DNA of 64,000 bases from assembly GCA_037962975.1 (NCBI GenBank), contig CM075671.1:38154501-38218500 (forward strand), in the 5' to 3' direction. This stretch comes from Clitoria ternatea. Its lineage: Eukaryota > Streptophyta > Magnoliopsida > Fabales > Fabaceae. This document shows positions 12,401 to 24,479 of the stretch, one piece after another; the first letter of the stretch is position 1; each line of letters opens with the position of its first letter. The notes below the pieces were generated by a model that searched no databases, had not been told where the DNA came from, and worked only from the letters and a program-made list of their open reading frames with translations. The position numbers and the translations under genes are program-made.

Positions 12401-14194
12401 AAATCCTTTGCTTCGTGGAGTAAGTGATATAAACTTACTTTTATCTCCCGTCATATGTTTAGAACACCCACTATCCAAGTACCAATGGGTGTTACTTGCC
12501 TTAAAACATACCTACAAAACAATTCAAGTTAGAGAGCTTGGTACCCATTTTATGTTGGGTCCTTGTAGGTTAGTTTGTGAAAATGTTCCCTTAGGAACCC
12601 ATACTTTTCTCACTACTTTTGGTCCTAATCTTCTAACATTGCAATTATAAGAGTTATGACCTTTAAGACCACAATGATTGCATTTCACAAAAGGTGTAGA
12701 TGATTTACAAGGAGGCACAAAGAAATTTTTGTAATGTTTTTCCTTCTTGTGAGCATGTGATCCTTGATTATATCCTAGTCCCGTTTTGTTAAACATACAA
12801 CGTTGTTTTCCAAGAAGTGCATTTAAGTTATCTCTACCACTTGTAAACTTTTCTAGGGTTTTATTCAAGTCCAAAACCTTAGTTTCTAGCATATCACATT
12901 TCTTTTCAAACTCACAAGGTTTGGTCCTAGAGCATGTTTGAACATTTACTAACTCTTCTTTTAAAGATTCATTTTCTTTACAAACTTCCATGAGATGCAT
13001 TTCTAGAGTATTACTAGTTTTTCTAGATAATTTAAGCTTATTAGAGACTTTTGTGAATTTATCATACAAATCTTCAAGAGCATCAAGTAATTCATCCTTA
13101 TCTAAGTCATGAAAGTTTACCTCATTTTCTTCATCTTGGTGATTGGCCATGAGACAAAGGTTTGCTTCTTCATTATCCGATTCATCCGAGCTAGTTATCT
13201 CGTTTTCATCCCATGCAACATATGCTCTTCTTCTTTCTTTTCTTTCTTTGTTTTTCTTCTTTAGATTTGGACAATCCATTTTGAAGTGTCCTTCCTTACC
13301 ACACTCAAAACAAGTAGGTGAAGTAGAATTTTCTTTAAGTTTAGATTTCTTACCTTGTGGTTTGAAGTTCCTTTGGAAGCGCTTGCTCTTCATTAGCTTT
13401 CCAAACCGTTTCACAAATAGGCTTAGTTCTTCATCCTCATCAATTTCACTCTCGGTTTCATCTTTAACCATTCAAGTAGCTTTGAGAGCTAATCCTTTCT
13501 TCTTTGATGTCTTTTCTTCTTCCTCCGCTTGTCTTAAATCTTTCAACTCTTGTTCTTGTTCTTGTAATTTACCAAACAAGGTTGCAAGAGACATCTCATT
13601 TATAGTGGGAGATTGCTTGATGGCCGTAACAAGAGGTTGCCACTCCCTAGTAAGACTTTTTAACACTTTGTGAATGAGCTCTTTGTTAGAATAAGATTTG
13701 CCAAGAGTAATGAGATGATTAATGATCAAAGTAAACCTTTTTTGAAGATCTAAAATAGCTTCATTAGGATTCATCCTAAAACTTTCATATTGGCTAGTTA
13801 AAGTGCTAATTTTTGAATCCTTAACATCACTAGTTCCTTCATGAGTTATTTGAAGGGTATCTCACATTTCTTTAGCCGTTTTACATGTTATTACTCTAAA
13901 GAACTCATCGGGACCTAAAGCTAAAGTAATAAGATTTTTTGCCTTATAATTATATTGCACTTTCTTTTCTTCTTCACTAGACCAATTGTCCATAGGCTTT
14001 TCAACTTGTTTATCATCCACAATATGCATAGGTATAAAGGGACCATTTTCAATAGCATTCCACACTCTTAAATCCATTGATTGCACAAAAATTTTCATTC
14101 TTTCTTTCCAAAAAGCATAACCCTCACCATTAAAAGCGGGAGGTCGATTTGTAGCACCACCCTCGGGAAACATGTTATATGAAGTTGAGGCCAT
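9464..14194 (-). pseudogene. Copia gag-pol, one frame with five in-frame stops
   Basis: From ATG at 14194 to TAA at 9464-9466 is one frame of 1577 codons with no frameshift. I chose this start because MAST is followed at once by the gag N-terminal motif; the longer ORF start at 14260 lies inside the LTR. Domains in order: gag (1-240), a CCHC knuckle CFECGKEGHFKMDC at 295-308, a second, CNHCGLKGHNSYNC, at 505-518, protease DSG at 574-576, the HHCC zinc region about 703-739, integrase D767, D830 and E866 (D-35-E spacing), reverse transcriptase with YVDD at 1263-1266, and RNase H near 1400-1540. Stops lie at residues 111 (TGA, 13862), 241 (TGA, 13472), 557 (TGA, 12524), 561 (TAG, 12512) and 890 (TAG, 11525). 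Each could arise by one C-to-T or G-to-A change. The catalytic residues remain. Confidence 0.93.
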
Positions 14195-14236
14195 TTGTTC
14201 TCTTGAAGCCGTTAAGCTTGATTTACCAAGAGTCAA

Positions 14237-14248
14237 GCTTTGATACCA
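14237..14248 (-). promoter_or_regulatory. Copia primer binding site, tRNA-iMet type
   Basis: Two bases inside the 5' LTR, the minus strand reads TGGTATCAAAGC. This matches the initiator methionine tRNA 3' end complement common to plant Copia elements, with one change (A for G at the ninth base). Confidence 0.85.
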
Positions 14249-15170
14249 CTTGTTAACCAAGTGGCCTCAATTACTCAAGAGGGGGGGTGAATTGAGTATT
14301 AAAAATTTTCTTTGGAATGCTCTTGAAATTGATTCTTTTGTTACTATGTTTATTTAAGATAATAAACTAGATTGCAAGTAACAACAAATAATACACAAGA
14401 CAAACTAACAACTACTTAAAGAGTTTAGATAGTGAATCAATTAAGTTACAAAACAATTTATGGGACTTTAGAAAGAATGATTCAAGAGTGTTGCTTAAGT
14501 CCAAGTACAACAATGTTATTCAAAAATAGTTTGCAACTTAATGTATCATGCACTTAGTCCAATTAATGAAGCAATGAATTAAGCAAACAAGTTAAGTGCA
14601 TAAATTAAATGAGTTTAGGGAAGAGAGATTTACAAACCGATGTATACGAGTTCCACCACGCCGGTGTACGTCTCGCCTCTAAGCAACCCACTTAGAGGAT
14701 TTCCACTATTGTAGATTAGAGATACACTTTGAGCAATTGCAACTTCCTAGTGTCCCACACTCAAGAATCCAATCCTCACAAGTACAAGGGCACCCCACCT
14801 AATCTCTCAATCTCACAATTACAAGGTTGAAACCCAACCCAAAATTTCTATGAAGTTTGGTATTTAAGTGTACAAGGAAACTCTCTCACTAGAGTGGATA
14901 TACAATTTAAAGTTTACACAAGATAATAACTCTCAAAGAGAGGATATGCAAATATTAGCACTTCAAGAAAATATTTTCTCTCTTGAAAATAATTAATTAG
15001 CAAGTCTAGAAAATAACTTTGCTCACAAATATTTACTCTCAAATTAATAAGCCAAGAATTAGAAACAGAGAGCAATTAAGAGAGTAGAAGAGAGTAATGC
15101 AGCGAGAGAGAAGAAGAAAGCAAAGGAACTGCTCCAATGCTTGGGACGACTGATGCCTTCAGCTCTTCTC

Positions 15171-15180
15171 CTATTTATAG
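15171..15180 (-). promoter_or_regulatory. TATA box of the Copia 5' LTR
   Basis: On the minus strand the sequence reads CTATAAATAG, a good TATA element, about 1070 bases into the LTR and downstream of the palindrome array. The same element is at 7587-7596 in the 3' LTR. Confidence 0.7.
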
Positions 15181-15573
15181 TGTCAAGGCATAGCTTCTTT
15201 GTGATTAAAGAATTCCCTTCGATCCATAAAACACGTAATGGAGCTTGCCTTTGTCTGCTTAATGGAGCATTACTTATGAAGTGCGATCCGAGACTCCGTT
15301 TTACTATTCCAGGTTGTAACTCATTTAAATGAACGTTCCAGAACCATTTGAACTAAATGAATCAATTCATTTAGTGTTTCAGTTTGTCCAAGTGCGATGC
15401 AGAGCTGTCATTTATTCAACAGAGATTCAAAATACAAATTCATATAATTCATTTGAATTAAATAAACTTATCTGACTCATGGTGACATAGCTTGATCATT
15501 TGAGAGTAGCATGATATTTGAATTTGCTTATTTGGAACTAACTGTATCATAAACATATGCTTTTAATTAATTC

Positions 15574-16094
15574 TGTAGCAACCTCGCTCAGGCGAATATA
15601 ATTACGCTTAAGCGACCAGGCATATTTCCTTTGATTTTTCCTTCACGCTTGCTCACGCTCAAATCCACGCTTAAGCGTACTGTCACGCTTTGTTTCACGC
15701 TCAAGCGAGCGTTGTTGACGCTTAAGCGAGCCATGTGTATTTCAGGCTCCTGATGCTCACGCTTGAATCCACGCTCAACCATGTCATCACACTCAAGCGT
15801 GTTGTCATCCTCTGTTCCACGCTCAAGCGAGCCTAACTCACGCTTAAGCGTAATTTAGTTTTTAGACCCCTGATGCATCACGCTCACACTCGCGCTTAAG
15901 TTCCATTGCTTCTCGCTCAAGCGTGACTTATCCAGCGCTTAAGCGCCAAGTTCCTTGACCACGCTCAAGCGTGTCTTTGCTCGCGCTTAAGCGAGCGCTC
16001 CTTACGCTCAAGCGTGCTTACTTCACGCTTGGGCGTGACAAGCACCTGATTCTCATGATTCACACTTGGTCCTTCGCTCAAGCGTGCCAGTATC
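15574..16094. repeat. CGCTYAAGCG palindrome array in Copia 5' LTR
   Basis: This is the second copy of the array at 7990-8510. Two of the few LTR differences lie here, both changing CACGCT to CACACT (near 15788 and 16063), consistent with loss of a methylated CG. In element direction the array lies upstream of the TATA box, where enhancer elements of a Copia U3 would be. Confidence 0.85.
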
Positions 16095-16244
16095 ATCAAG
16101 ATTTTCAACCTTTGTTCCTTTGGCATTTAACAATACTATTTGTCACTTGATTTAACCACTGAACTAAATGCCTTGGTATTTTCATAATTGAATTTTGCTT
16201 TGCTTGTTTGTCATTATCAAAACCTATAACAACATATAAACACA

Positions 16245-16249
16245 CAAGC
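16245..16249. repeat. Target site duplication CAAGC, right of the Copia element
   Basis: Second copy of the duplication. LTR A sequence (ATCCATAAAATG) resumes directly after it. Confidence 0.92.
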
Positions 16250-16589
16250 ATCCATAAAATGAAAATGGTGAAGGAGGAGAAGACACTCCACACGGCTTGG
16301 GTTTTTGGAGAGAAGAAAGAGGATATGGAGAACAGCATGAAGAAGACGAAGAAAAATAATGAAGAAAGGAGGGGAAGAAGTGACGTGAAAGGTAAAAAGA
16401 AAGTGAGAGTTTTTGTCTTAATAAATGTTTCCCTTTAAAATATCTCACTATTACCTCATAATTAAAAATGGCAGTCCAATAATCCATCATACCATGTTAT
16501 ATTTACTTTAATATCCTTAGAACTAAGTAAAAGAAGGGTCCACATAATTAAACCGAGAGAAAAGGGAAGAAACACGCAAACAGGGTGTC

Positions 16590-18270
16590 ACTCGCTCAAG
16601 CGAAACCCACATTCGCTTGAGCGGAACAGCTCTAACTCGCATAAGCCTTTCCATTCGCACAAGCGAAATAACCCCAGTACCTGTTTCCACACTCACTCGC
16701 CTGAGCGAGGTATTAGTTCGCTTAAGCGAATCCAACCAGAAATCATCTTTCCCAGCACTCGGGTTTCTGTTGGCAGGATTCCTTAAAACCGACCCAATAT
16801 TAATTCGATTTTCACTCGGCAAACTTCAACTAAATCCGAGTCATCTCAATCAACCCTTCACTCGGTAATTTCTCTAAAACTGACCCATCACTTATTAGGT
16901 CTTCCACTCGGTAAATAAGGGGCATCCCACTCGGAATCCTAAATCCTTCCTCACTCAGAATATTTGCTTGTCAACACCACTCGGTGTATCACCACTATAA
17001 GTCACTCGGAATGTATTCCACATTCACCACTCGGTATATTTTCACATTTCTCACTCGGAGAATACGCAGACCTTCCTTCACTCAGAAGAGGTCTTCACAA
17101 TCATACTCCACTCGGAATATTCCAGCCAGATTCACTCGGCATATGATATCCTACTCACTCGGGGTATTCATTAAGTCTCACCCGGACTTGTTTAGATCCT
17201 AACCACTCGGAGTATATAATCTTATTCACTCGGATTATATATATATTTCCTACACTTAGGATATAGTCCAATCTAAACCATTACAACAACTCTCCCTTGG
17301 AAGAGGATCACTCGGAATTCCACTCGGGAATATCTAAACCATCCCACTCGGGGTTTACTCATGCTTTTCCACCCGGAAAAGGCCACACAAGGATCACTCG
17401 GGAAATTCTCCCATCTAATCCTACACCGGATGGGTTCATCAATGGCAATTCTCTAAAAATCCATTTAAATATTCTCCACTCGGAAAAGAAGGACAAACAT
17501 CATAGCCTCACTCGGAATTGGATCCAAGCCTCCTATAATTCTCTCGGAATTCATCAACTTAGAATTATTCACCCAACATTATTCATATTCCAGTCGGTAA
17601 GAAGCATCAAATCAACATAAATCCCTTATGTATATATGTATATTTTCATACATACAAACCTGTCTACAAATCCAATCTACCGACCCACATATATAATCAT
17701 ACACTCGGAATGCTTATTGCTTTCACACTCACTCAGGATTCTACTCAGATAAACAATTCAAAGGCTGACTTCCTTTGTTTTTCCCCCGAGTGAAGTCATT
17801 CCAAAATACTTCTGGACAACACACCCCACTCGGTGCCATTTCCACTCGGAATTACACTCACCATATACTTACCACACTCGGTCTAGTACAACTGTACCAG
17901 TCACACCTGAGTGAGCATCACCCAGCATTCATACTTCCACTTTCGCTCAAGCTACTCACATTCGCTTGGGCGAAGAAGATCCAGTGACCAATTCCTCACT
18001 GGCTCGCTCAAGCTGATCCCTCACTCGCTTGAGCGAATGCCATTTCTCAGACCCTTCGCTTGGGCGAGACTCCATTCGCTTGAGCGAATTTCCTCCAGAA
18101 AGCAAACACTGATACTGCGAATCCCTTCCAGAGAGCAACAGACACATAGGTAATTTCGCTTGAGCAAAATTAAACTTCGCCTGAGCAAAAATTGCCCAGA
18201 ACCATAAAGCCAACACAGGGAATCCTCGCCTGGGCGAGATCCCTTCACGCTTGGGCGAGACTATCAACAC
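16590..18270. repeat. CGCTCAAGCG palindromes and CACTCGG motif field in LTR A
   Basis: Two clusters of a ten-base palindrome-like motif (CGCTCAAGCG, CGCTTGAGCG, CGCTTAAGCG and close variants, often extended to TCGC...GCGA) lie at about 16590-16730 and 17940-18260. Between them, from about 16755 to 17890, CACTCGG (often CACTCGGAAT) recurs every 20-40 bases, some 30 or more times, embedded in otherwise non-repetitive sequence. This is dispersed motif amplification and not a simple tandem array. The same field is at 24480-26175 in LTR B. Confidence 0.75.
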
Positions 18271-18524
18271 AGAGGCAGGAAACGCAGATTTCACATAGTC
18301 CAACTTATGAAACTTCATCATAAGCCAATTTAATCACATCCATACTATCATATACATCATATAAGACATATTTAACTTGTTCCTAAGTATTCTCACTCAG
18401 AATTTCTCATTACAAATCAAATTAGATTTATTCCACATATTCTCACCCATCTTCCTCAATAAGCATCAACTATTTGCCATTCATATTAATTATTCATTCC
18501 TTTGTAAAATTCGGGGTGTTACAA

Positions 18525-18561
18525 TTCACCCCACCTAAAAAGAATTTCGTCCTCGAAATTC
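18525..18561 (-). promoter_or_regulatory. Polypurine tract and adjacent hairpin
   Basis: On the minus strand, a perfect hairpin GAATTTCG-AGGA-CGAAATTC (18561-18542) is followed by TTTTT and the purine tract AGGTGGGGTGAA (18536-18525), then by LTR A. The same arrangement with a different stem, GATTTCG-GGGA-CGAAATC, stands before the tract of the Tekay-like element at 54661-54697. In intact Ty3/gypsy elements this sequence encodes the last residues of pol. Here pol is gone but the hairpin is kept. Confidence 0.7.
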
Positions 18562-21510
18562 AACATCAATTCCCATGACACAAGGCCATATCTCAGACCA
18601 CACATCAACAAGATTCAACAACACCATGAAATGACCTTGGACTTCTCAAGGTCCATCAAGACATGTTCATCTCACACCATTGTTCCTAACAAATTTCTAC
18701 ATCAAGCATGTCATATGTTATCAATTATAACTTATCCAACAGAGCTCGCATGTTCATACTCAGTATGACCAGATAGGCGCAGTACATTCACCATAAGCAG
18801 CTACAATCCCTACACTTACCCGGCCTATGTGTTGCTGCATCCAACATACAGGAAGACGTCCCAATCCTGTAGTGGTTACCACAAACATATAAAGTCGGCG
18901 CATAAGTGCATGTTGCCACAATGCCTATGGCATGTAAGACCATATCGGAACCAGTACCTCGTATTTCCATTGCTTATATTGGTTACATATATTCAAATGA
19001 TACTAGTTTATGTAAGACTTGGTGACAATCCTCACCAGTCCACAACCAAAATACTCATATTTCATCATCATTATATAGATAATTTGGCATCCATCATGCC
19101 ATATCAATCATTAAATATTGTTTAACATCATAATAAATCAATGTATTAACCATAATTCTTCCATCATCACAAGGTAAATACCCTATCTTTGGGTTTTATT
19201 CATCCAAATCCATGCTCATTTAATCTAAAATTCTTATTTTACTTACATATTTGCTGGCTATAAATCAATTCAAACCTTAAAAGATTCATCAACTCTTATC
19301 AAATAGGCTACATAATCAAATAATGAGCTTTCGCATTGGGTATTCTCTTTACAGATCACAATTAAGGCTCATAAACTAAACATATAACTCACATTATATC
19401 ACATCATTATGTGGTTCCTATCACCAATATAGCACCCTTCAAATAAAATAGGGGGTAATGACATGGTTAAATTTCTATTCATCAACTCATGATCACAATT
19501 GACATCTCTCAACACAACATTCATTGTCATTCAATATGATCAATCACAATCATCCTCAATCGGATTTCACTTCCAGTTTACTCCAATACTATGTCAACAA
19601 TATTCACACTCTGAGCCACGCTCAAGAGTCTGTCCGAGCCCAGCTCCAGGACTTAAGCATATCCATCACCTGTCATCTGATTGCCGATCGGTATACAAAT
19701 CCAACGCATTCCAGTGGCGAATCGGATGCATACGGTTTCATTCACTCGGCGTTCAACGCCAATGCACTCGACATATCATCAAGCGTCTCATCTCACGCTT
19801 AGTGCCCCAGGCACTGCCCGAGTCCAACCCGGGTCTTTCATCACAATCAACACTAGGACCATGTCCTCTTCACTCGGGATAACACCCTCGTGGCACCCCG
19901 CAAGGTGTTCATATTCAATACACAATAACACGTATGCATATGAAATTCAACTTATATTCATCGATTGCCCACTCGGAAATCTGCGTTAAACATTAAATTC
20001 ATTCGGCAACTCAACAACAGTCAGATGACTCGGCTTATACCACATTCACTCGGCAATCCTATGCCATTCACTCGGATTATCATCGATTCACTCGGATTTA
20101 CCCTTTACGGTAAGCATTTCATGCTTTCCTCCATAAAGTCCACTCGACATTCATCATAACAGTCCCCATACATGCATTTATCATAAGTATATGCATGAAC
20201 AAGCATCATACGCATTTAATCATACCATCACAAATACAGGGACCAATTTAATTAATTCTCTACAACAATTGATCATACAAGATCATACCAAATTCATCTA
20301 GGTCATCACACCTAGTGGGTCATAATTAAATAAATCCTTCACTCGGTTTTCACACATCAACACCGAGACACAATCTCAATCTAACAGGTATTCGATTTCA
20401 CATTTAATCATTTATCACATATTCAAATTCCCAATCTAGGAAATACAACAAATCACTTATATCATATAACACATAGGGTTCTTGTGCCCAGGATATAAAA
20501 TCCATCCTTCACAAATGGCACAACCAAACATTTAAATTCAAACATACCCATACTAGGGAATTACTCAATATTATTCATTCATTCAACTCAAGCATATGAG
20601 TTTTATTTCATTTAACAAACATTCTTTGGCTAAACGCCACAAGCACAATGCATATAAGAAATCTAATCACAATTCATATTCCAAGGGCATATGCACATCA
20701 AGATCTCAACATATATGGTCTACTACCATATCAATTTCTTTCTCAATATCTCCTATCCGTAATTAACATACGGCATAGGTCCATCATTAAATCAATATAT
20801 ACATATCATATCCATGATCAACACATGGCATCAAATCATCATCATATCAATTCATTTTTCATATCTCATATTCACATCGCAATATTTTATTTCCATGATT
20901 AACATTCAATCATGGATTCTTCATCAATCAATTTGCATTATATATATCAACATCAAGGCACAATTACAATATATTCGTCATTCGAAGGTAATAGGGTAAG
21001 GAAATTGGTCGGTCTTACACAATACATACATCCATCATATGTCAAGAAATTTCATTCATTCATATTCAATTCCACAATTCATTCATGATTATCAATGAGC
21101 AACTAGGCTCCACAAATTTATCATATAACTCCAATGATAAAGGGTATACTTCCCATAGTCAATAACCACATCTTATAAATCACAATCTCACAAAAGTCCT
21201 CATTGAGCACCAATCCCAGCTCAACTTTAACCATTCACGATAATTCCTCAATAAGCAAATATACCCTATAATCAATTCTCAATTCCTAAACACTTAGTAC
21301 ATCATAGGTCCATGTAGGGCAATAAAACATAATATTATCCTCTAGATAATTATCATTCTTAATTCTATACCAACATCCAGATCCCAATAATGAGCATCCT
21401 GCTCCAAAAATTGTCTTAAAAGTCTCACCATTGCGAAATCATCCTCTAGCCATTCATAATATCAATTATCTTAAAGAAATCATGCTCGGGTAGTAACCAA
21501 TAATTCTTAT

Positions 21511-21536
21511 TCAGAGCAACATATGCTCTGATACTA
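21511..21536 (-). promoter_or_regulatory. Primer binding site (iMet type) inside a hairpin
   Basis: The minus strand reads TAGTATCAGAGC at 21536-21525, close to the initiator methionine tRNA complement, four bases from LTR B. It overlaps a perfect hairpin, TCAGAGCA-TATGT-TGCTCTGA (21531-21511), so half of the primer site is paired in the folded RNA. Confidence 0.7.
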
Positions 21537-22374
21537 CCTTTGTAACACCCCTGATTTTCTGTACTCGAATCTCGATGTGATCGTCATAAATAATATAAAT
21601 GCGAATAAATTTTTCGCGTTCCAAACTAAGTTCAGCATCACACCAAAACTCGAATCACAGAAAACCAAAGTGTACAATTTTAATACATTAAACCTGGATC
21701 TATAACTAGTTCGCCCATAAAGGTATACAAAAACAATAGAGTATACAGCGGAAGAATGTGTATACCAGGCATACACCTAGTCCCATATATGACGATATGA
21801 GAAAAGGCTAGGCTAGCAGGCAATGGTATAATTATAAGCCTATTAAACAATTACCTCTTACACAATTACATATATTTATTCATCATCCATCAATTCAAGG
21901 GATTATCTTGTACATACTTAAAATCTCTAAATCATCTATATCATCATACACAATTTATTCATTACACATGAATTCATAAATGATGCCGGCCAAGGCACTT
22001 CCTCTACCACTATTTACCTTCACCCAAGTTTGATCTTTAAATCCGAATTTGTCCTATGGTAACCTGCATCACAATGCTAAAAAGGAGACCACATGGGAGA
22101 GTGAGTTATACATTCAAAATGACGAATAACATATATATTGTGATCATGTGTATATGCATACAAACATCATGTGTGCTTTGCTATCAAATCATCAAATTAT
22201 CATTCATTAATCATCTCATCATTAGAATAGGCATACAAGCCTCATAAATCACAATCAATATCATAATAAGCACAACATATACATGATCACATACATCAAT
22301 ACTTTGCCACTTATCAACAAGGGCATTTATATTCATTTTCATCATTAATTCATTGAGGTTTCACTCAAATACCT

Positions 22375-22880
22375 CCTCGCAAGGGGTTTCTCAACACTCA
22401 TGGTCATCCCATCCCAAATGCCATGGTCTTAAAACAATGCACATGTCAACTGTTTAATGCATATGCAACGGATCCGATTTCATATCACGGGTGATCGCAA
22501 CCACCATAATCAATCATTCATAATCATAGGTTTCCCGCCTCGCAAGGGGTACTCCCGCCTCATGATCGCAACCATGGGCATCATAGGTGCTCGCAAGCCC
22601 TTTATCATATCAAATACCTAGTGATCGCAACCACTGGCTCATTATCATACAATGGTCCCCGCAGGGCCTTTCACATTTCACAATCAGGTGATCGCAACCA
22701 CCATTATAATATCATATCATCATCACTTTGGTTTCCCACCTTGCAAGGGGTACTCCCTTCATAGAATCCCGCAGGATCTTTCATCATTGTGATCGCAACC
22801 ACATAAAACCAATGCTATGACATGCCATGAATGCAAGATGCAATAATGCATATGCTCAACAACCTCGCAAGAACATCTCA
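22375..22880. repeat. Hairpin array with constant CGCA loop in LTR B
   Basis: This is the LTR B copy of the array at 4881-5385, with the same stems. One site differs between copies in the loop of the CATG stem (CACA in LTR A, CGCA in LTR B, near 22566); the stem is intact in both. In element direction the array lies well downstream of the presumed leader, so it would be transcribed. Confidence 0.7.
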
Positions 22881-24479
22881 CCCTTTCAATTAGGGATATA
22901 TTGTATATTTCGTATTTTGTCATCAATGGCATTTCAATAATCATACAAAATCATTTATCAAGCCCTTCAAGGCATATCATCAATTTAACTAGCATTCATT
23001 GGCATATAAACATTCACAAGGCCCCTCAAGGCACATCATTCAAATAATTGGCATCCAATAGCCACAATATCTATCACAATAATCCACACATAGATAACAA
23101 AGGCATAGCAAACAACATAATATTAATCCACACATAAACTCATTCGAGGCACATTCACCATTCACATATTTGGCAATCATCATTGCCTCACATACATACA
23201 AGTCAACTACTTGTATCCACCACTAGAATGTCATAATATTTCCTTTTATATATCAATATCATTATATATATTCATTGGGGATTTTCAACCCAACACAAGA
23301 GTATCATAATAATTCTCAATAATTAGCTATTGCCATTCTAACTAATTCAATACATATATATATGGCAATGCAAACATGAGTATCAATCACATACGATAAT
23401 CATCAAATATATAACTCATGCAATTTGAATGTTAACTCCTCTCCTACCTTAAGGGAAGAGCCGAACCATTCCAACGCTCCAAAAGCTCCTTTGCACCATT
23501 CAGAATACGATCTACATATTATACATATGCACTCATACAATTAATAAGCCATCACAAGGCATTCCTCATAGTTTTTAGACATTTTCTAGCTTATCATCAA
23601 GTCCTAGACTTGTTAAACACTAAGTTATATAATTGTATTAGGCTTCGGGAATTCCTTTTCCAAAGTCAAGATCCTTTAGATCATAAATGCCAACTAACCA
23701 AACAACTGCTACCAATACTCATTACTCACATCAGTAGCCATCTTCCATCATTAATATCCTTCCCCAATGTCATTAAACACACATTTTACTCTCCTTTCAC
23801 ACTTCCCCCAATTTATTAAAGTTAGGGTTTCACCAAAACCCATCAACATCATAATTACTCATTTATTTTCCACCCATCCAAATATTAATTCATGCATCTC
23901 CATAATAACCCACTATTAAAGTCATAATAACAACACTCCACCTAGGGTTTCCTCACTTTAAAGCTCTCCCAACAACCTATATGCCATAAACACTCCCATA
24001 AATACATAGGACCCAACATCTAGGCATAAAACTCATAAAGAATGGTGGAGAACCTACCTCACCCAAGAGCCAACATTGGGCTTCCCATAAAGGGAGGAAT
24101 CCTCACGGAAATAGAGTGGGAGAAAGGGAGGAGTTCCAGCATAAGCTTTTCCTTCAAGCATCCATAAAATGAAAATGGTGAAGGAGGAGAAGACACTCCA
24201 CACGGCTTGGGTTTTTGGAGAGAAGAAAAAGGATATGGAGAACAGCATGAAGAAGACGAAGAAAAATAATGAAGAAAGGAGGGGAAGAAGTGACGTGAAA
24301 GGTAAAAAGAAAGTGAGAGTTTTTGTCTTAATAAATGTTTCCCTTTAAAATAGCTCACTATTACCTCATAATTAAAAATGGCAGTCCAATAATCCATCAT
24401 ACCATGTTATATTTACTTCAATATCCTTAGAACTAAGTAAAAGAAGGGTCCACATAATTAAACCGAGAGAAAAGGGAAG

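Larger units (their letters stand above)
6666..16244 (-). mobile_element. SIRE-like Ty1/copia retrotransposon, complete but coding-defective
   Basis: A 9579-bp element on the minus strand with LTRs at 14251-16244 (5') and 6666-8660 (3'), a CAAGC target duplication, an iMet-type primer site, a polypurine tract and a full-length gag-pol reading frame. The LTRs differ at about 8 sites plus one G-run length in 1994 bp, about 0.4 percent, so it is younger than the element it sits in. The domain order protease, integrase, reverse transcriptase, RNase H is that of Copia. The long LTRs and YVDDIIFG reverse transcriptase motif suggest the SIRE lineage. No envelope-like ORF follows pol. Five in-frame stops make it non-autonomous. 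Confidence 0.93.
14251..16244 (-). repeat. Copia 5' LTR (promoter copy)
   Basis: In element direction it begins TGTGTTTATATG at 16244 and ends GGTTAACA at 14251. The order is: start, a palindrome array (about 16094-15574) in the upstream part, a TATA box at 15171-15180, then the transcribed part. The U3/R border would lie just below 15170. A related solo LTR at 49184-50640 shares the start, the position of the array and the end, but has a different palindrome. Confidence 0.93.
4047..18523 (-). repeat. LTR A (3' LTR in element sense), split by Copia insertion
   Basis: The LTR proper is 4047-6665 plus 16250-18523; 6666-16249 is the Copia element and its second CAAGC duplication. It matches 21541-26434 end to end. 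In element direction it holds a palindrome cluster of CGCTTGAGCG type, then a long field of CCGAGTG motifs, a second palindrome cluster, a CT-rich leader-like segment (about 16440-16260) and the hairpin array at 4881-5385. Short ORFs in it, including those rich in R-L-S-E or Q-A-K repeats, are translations of the palindrome repeats. Confidence 0.9.
18524..21540 (-). other. Non-coding internal region of the gypsy-type element
   Basis: About 3 kb between the LTRs with no ORF longer than about 100 codons and no gag, protease, reverse transcriptase or integrase motif on either strand. 19740-20350 carries further CACTCGG motifs and one stem CCCG-AGTCCAACC-CGGG (about 19828), a member of the TCCAA-loop hairpins seen in the solo LTR at 40568-40850. 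The rest is AT-rich with CATCA and ATTCA runs. The pol tail near 18540-18561 is the only trace of an autonomous ancestor. Confidence 0.75.

Noticed and set aside
13143..13673. 176-codon plus-strand ORF, S- and F-rich
   Set aside because: Antisense shadow of Copia gag, which is open on the other strand with clear motifs.
17956..18321. 121-codon minus-strand ORF with repeated Q-A-K and K-R-E blocks (same at 25867-26232)
   Set aside because: Lies in the palindrome cluster of the gypsy-type LTR; no start context, domain or conservation beyond the LTR copy.
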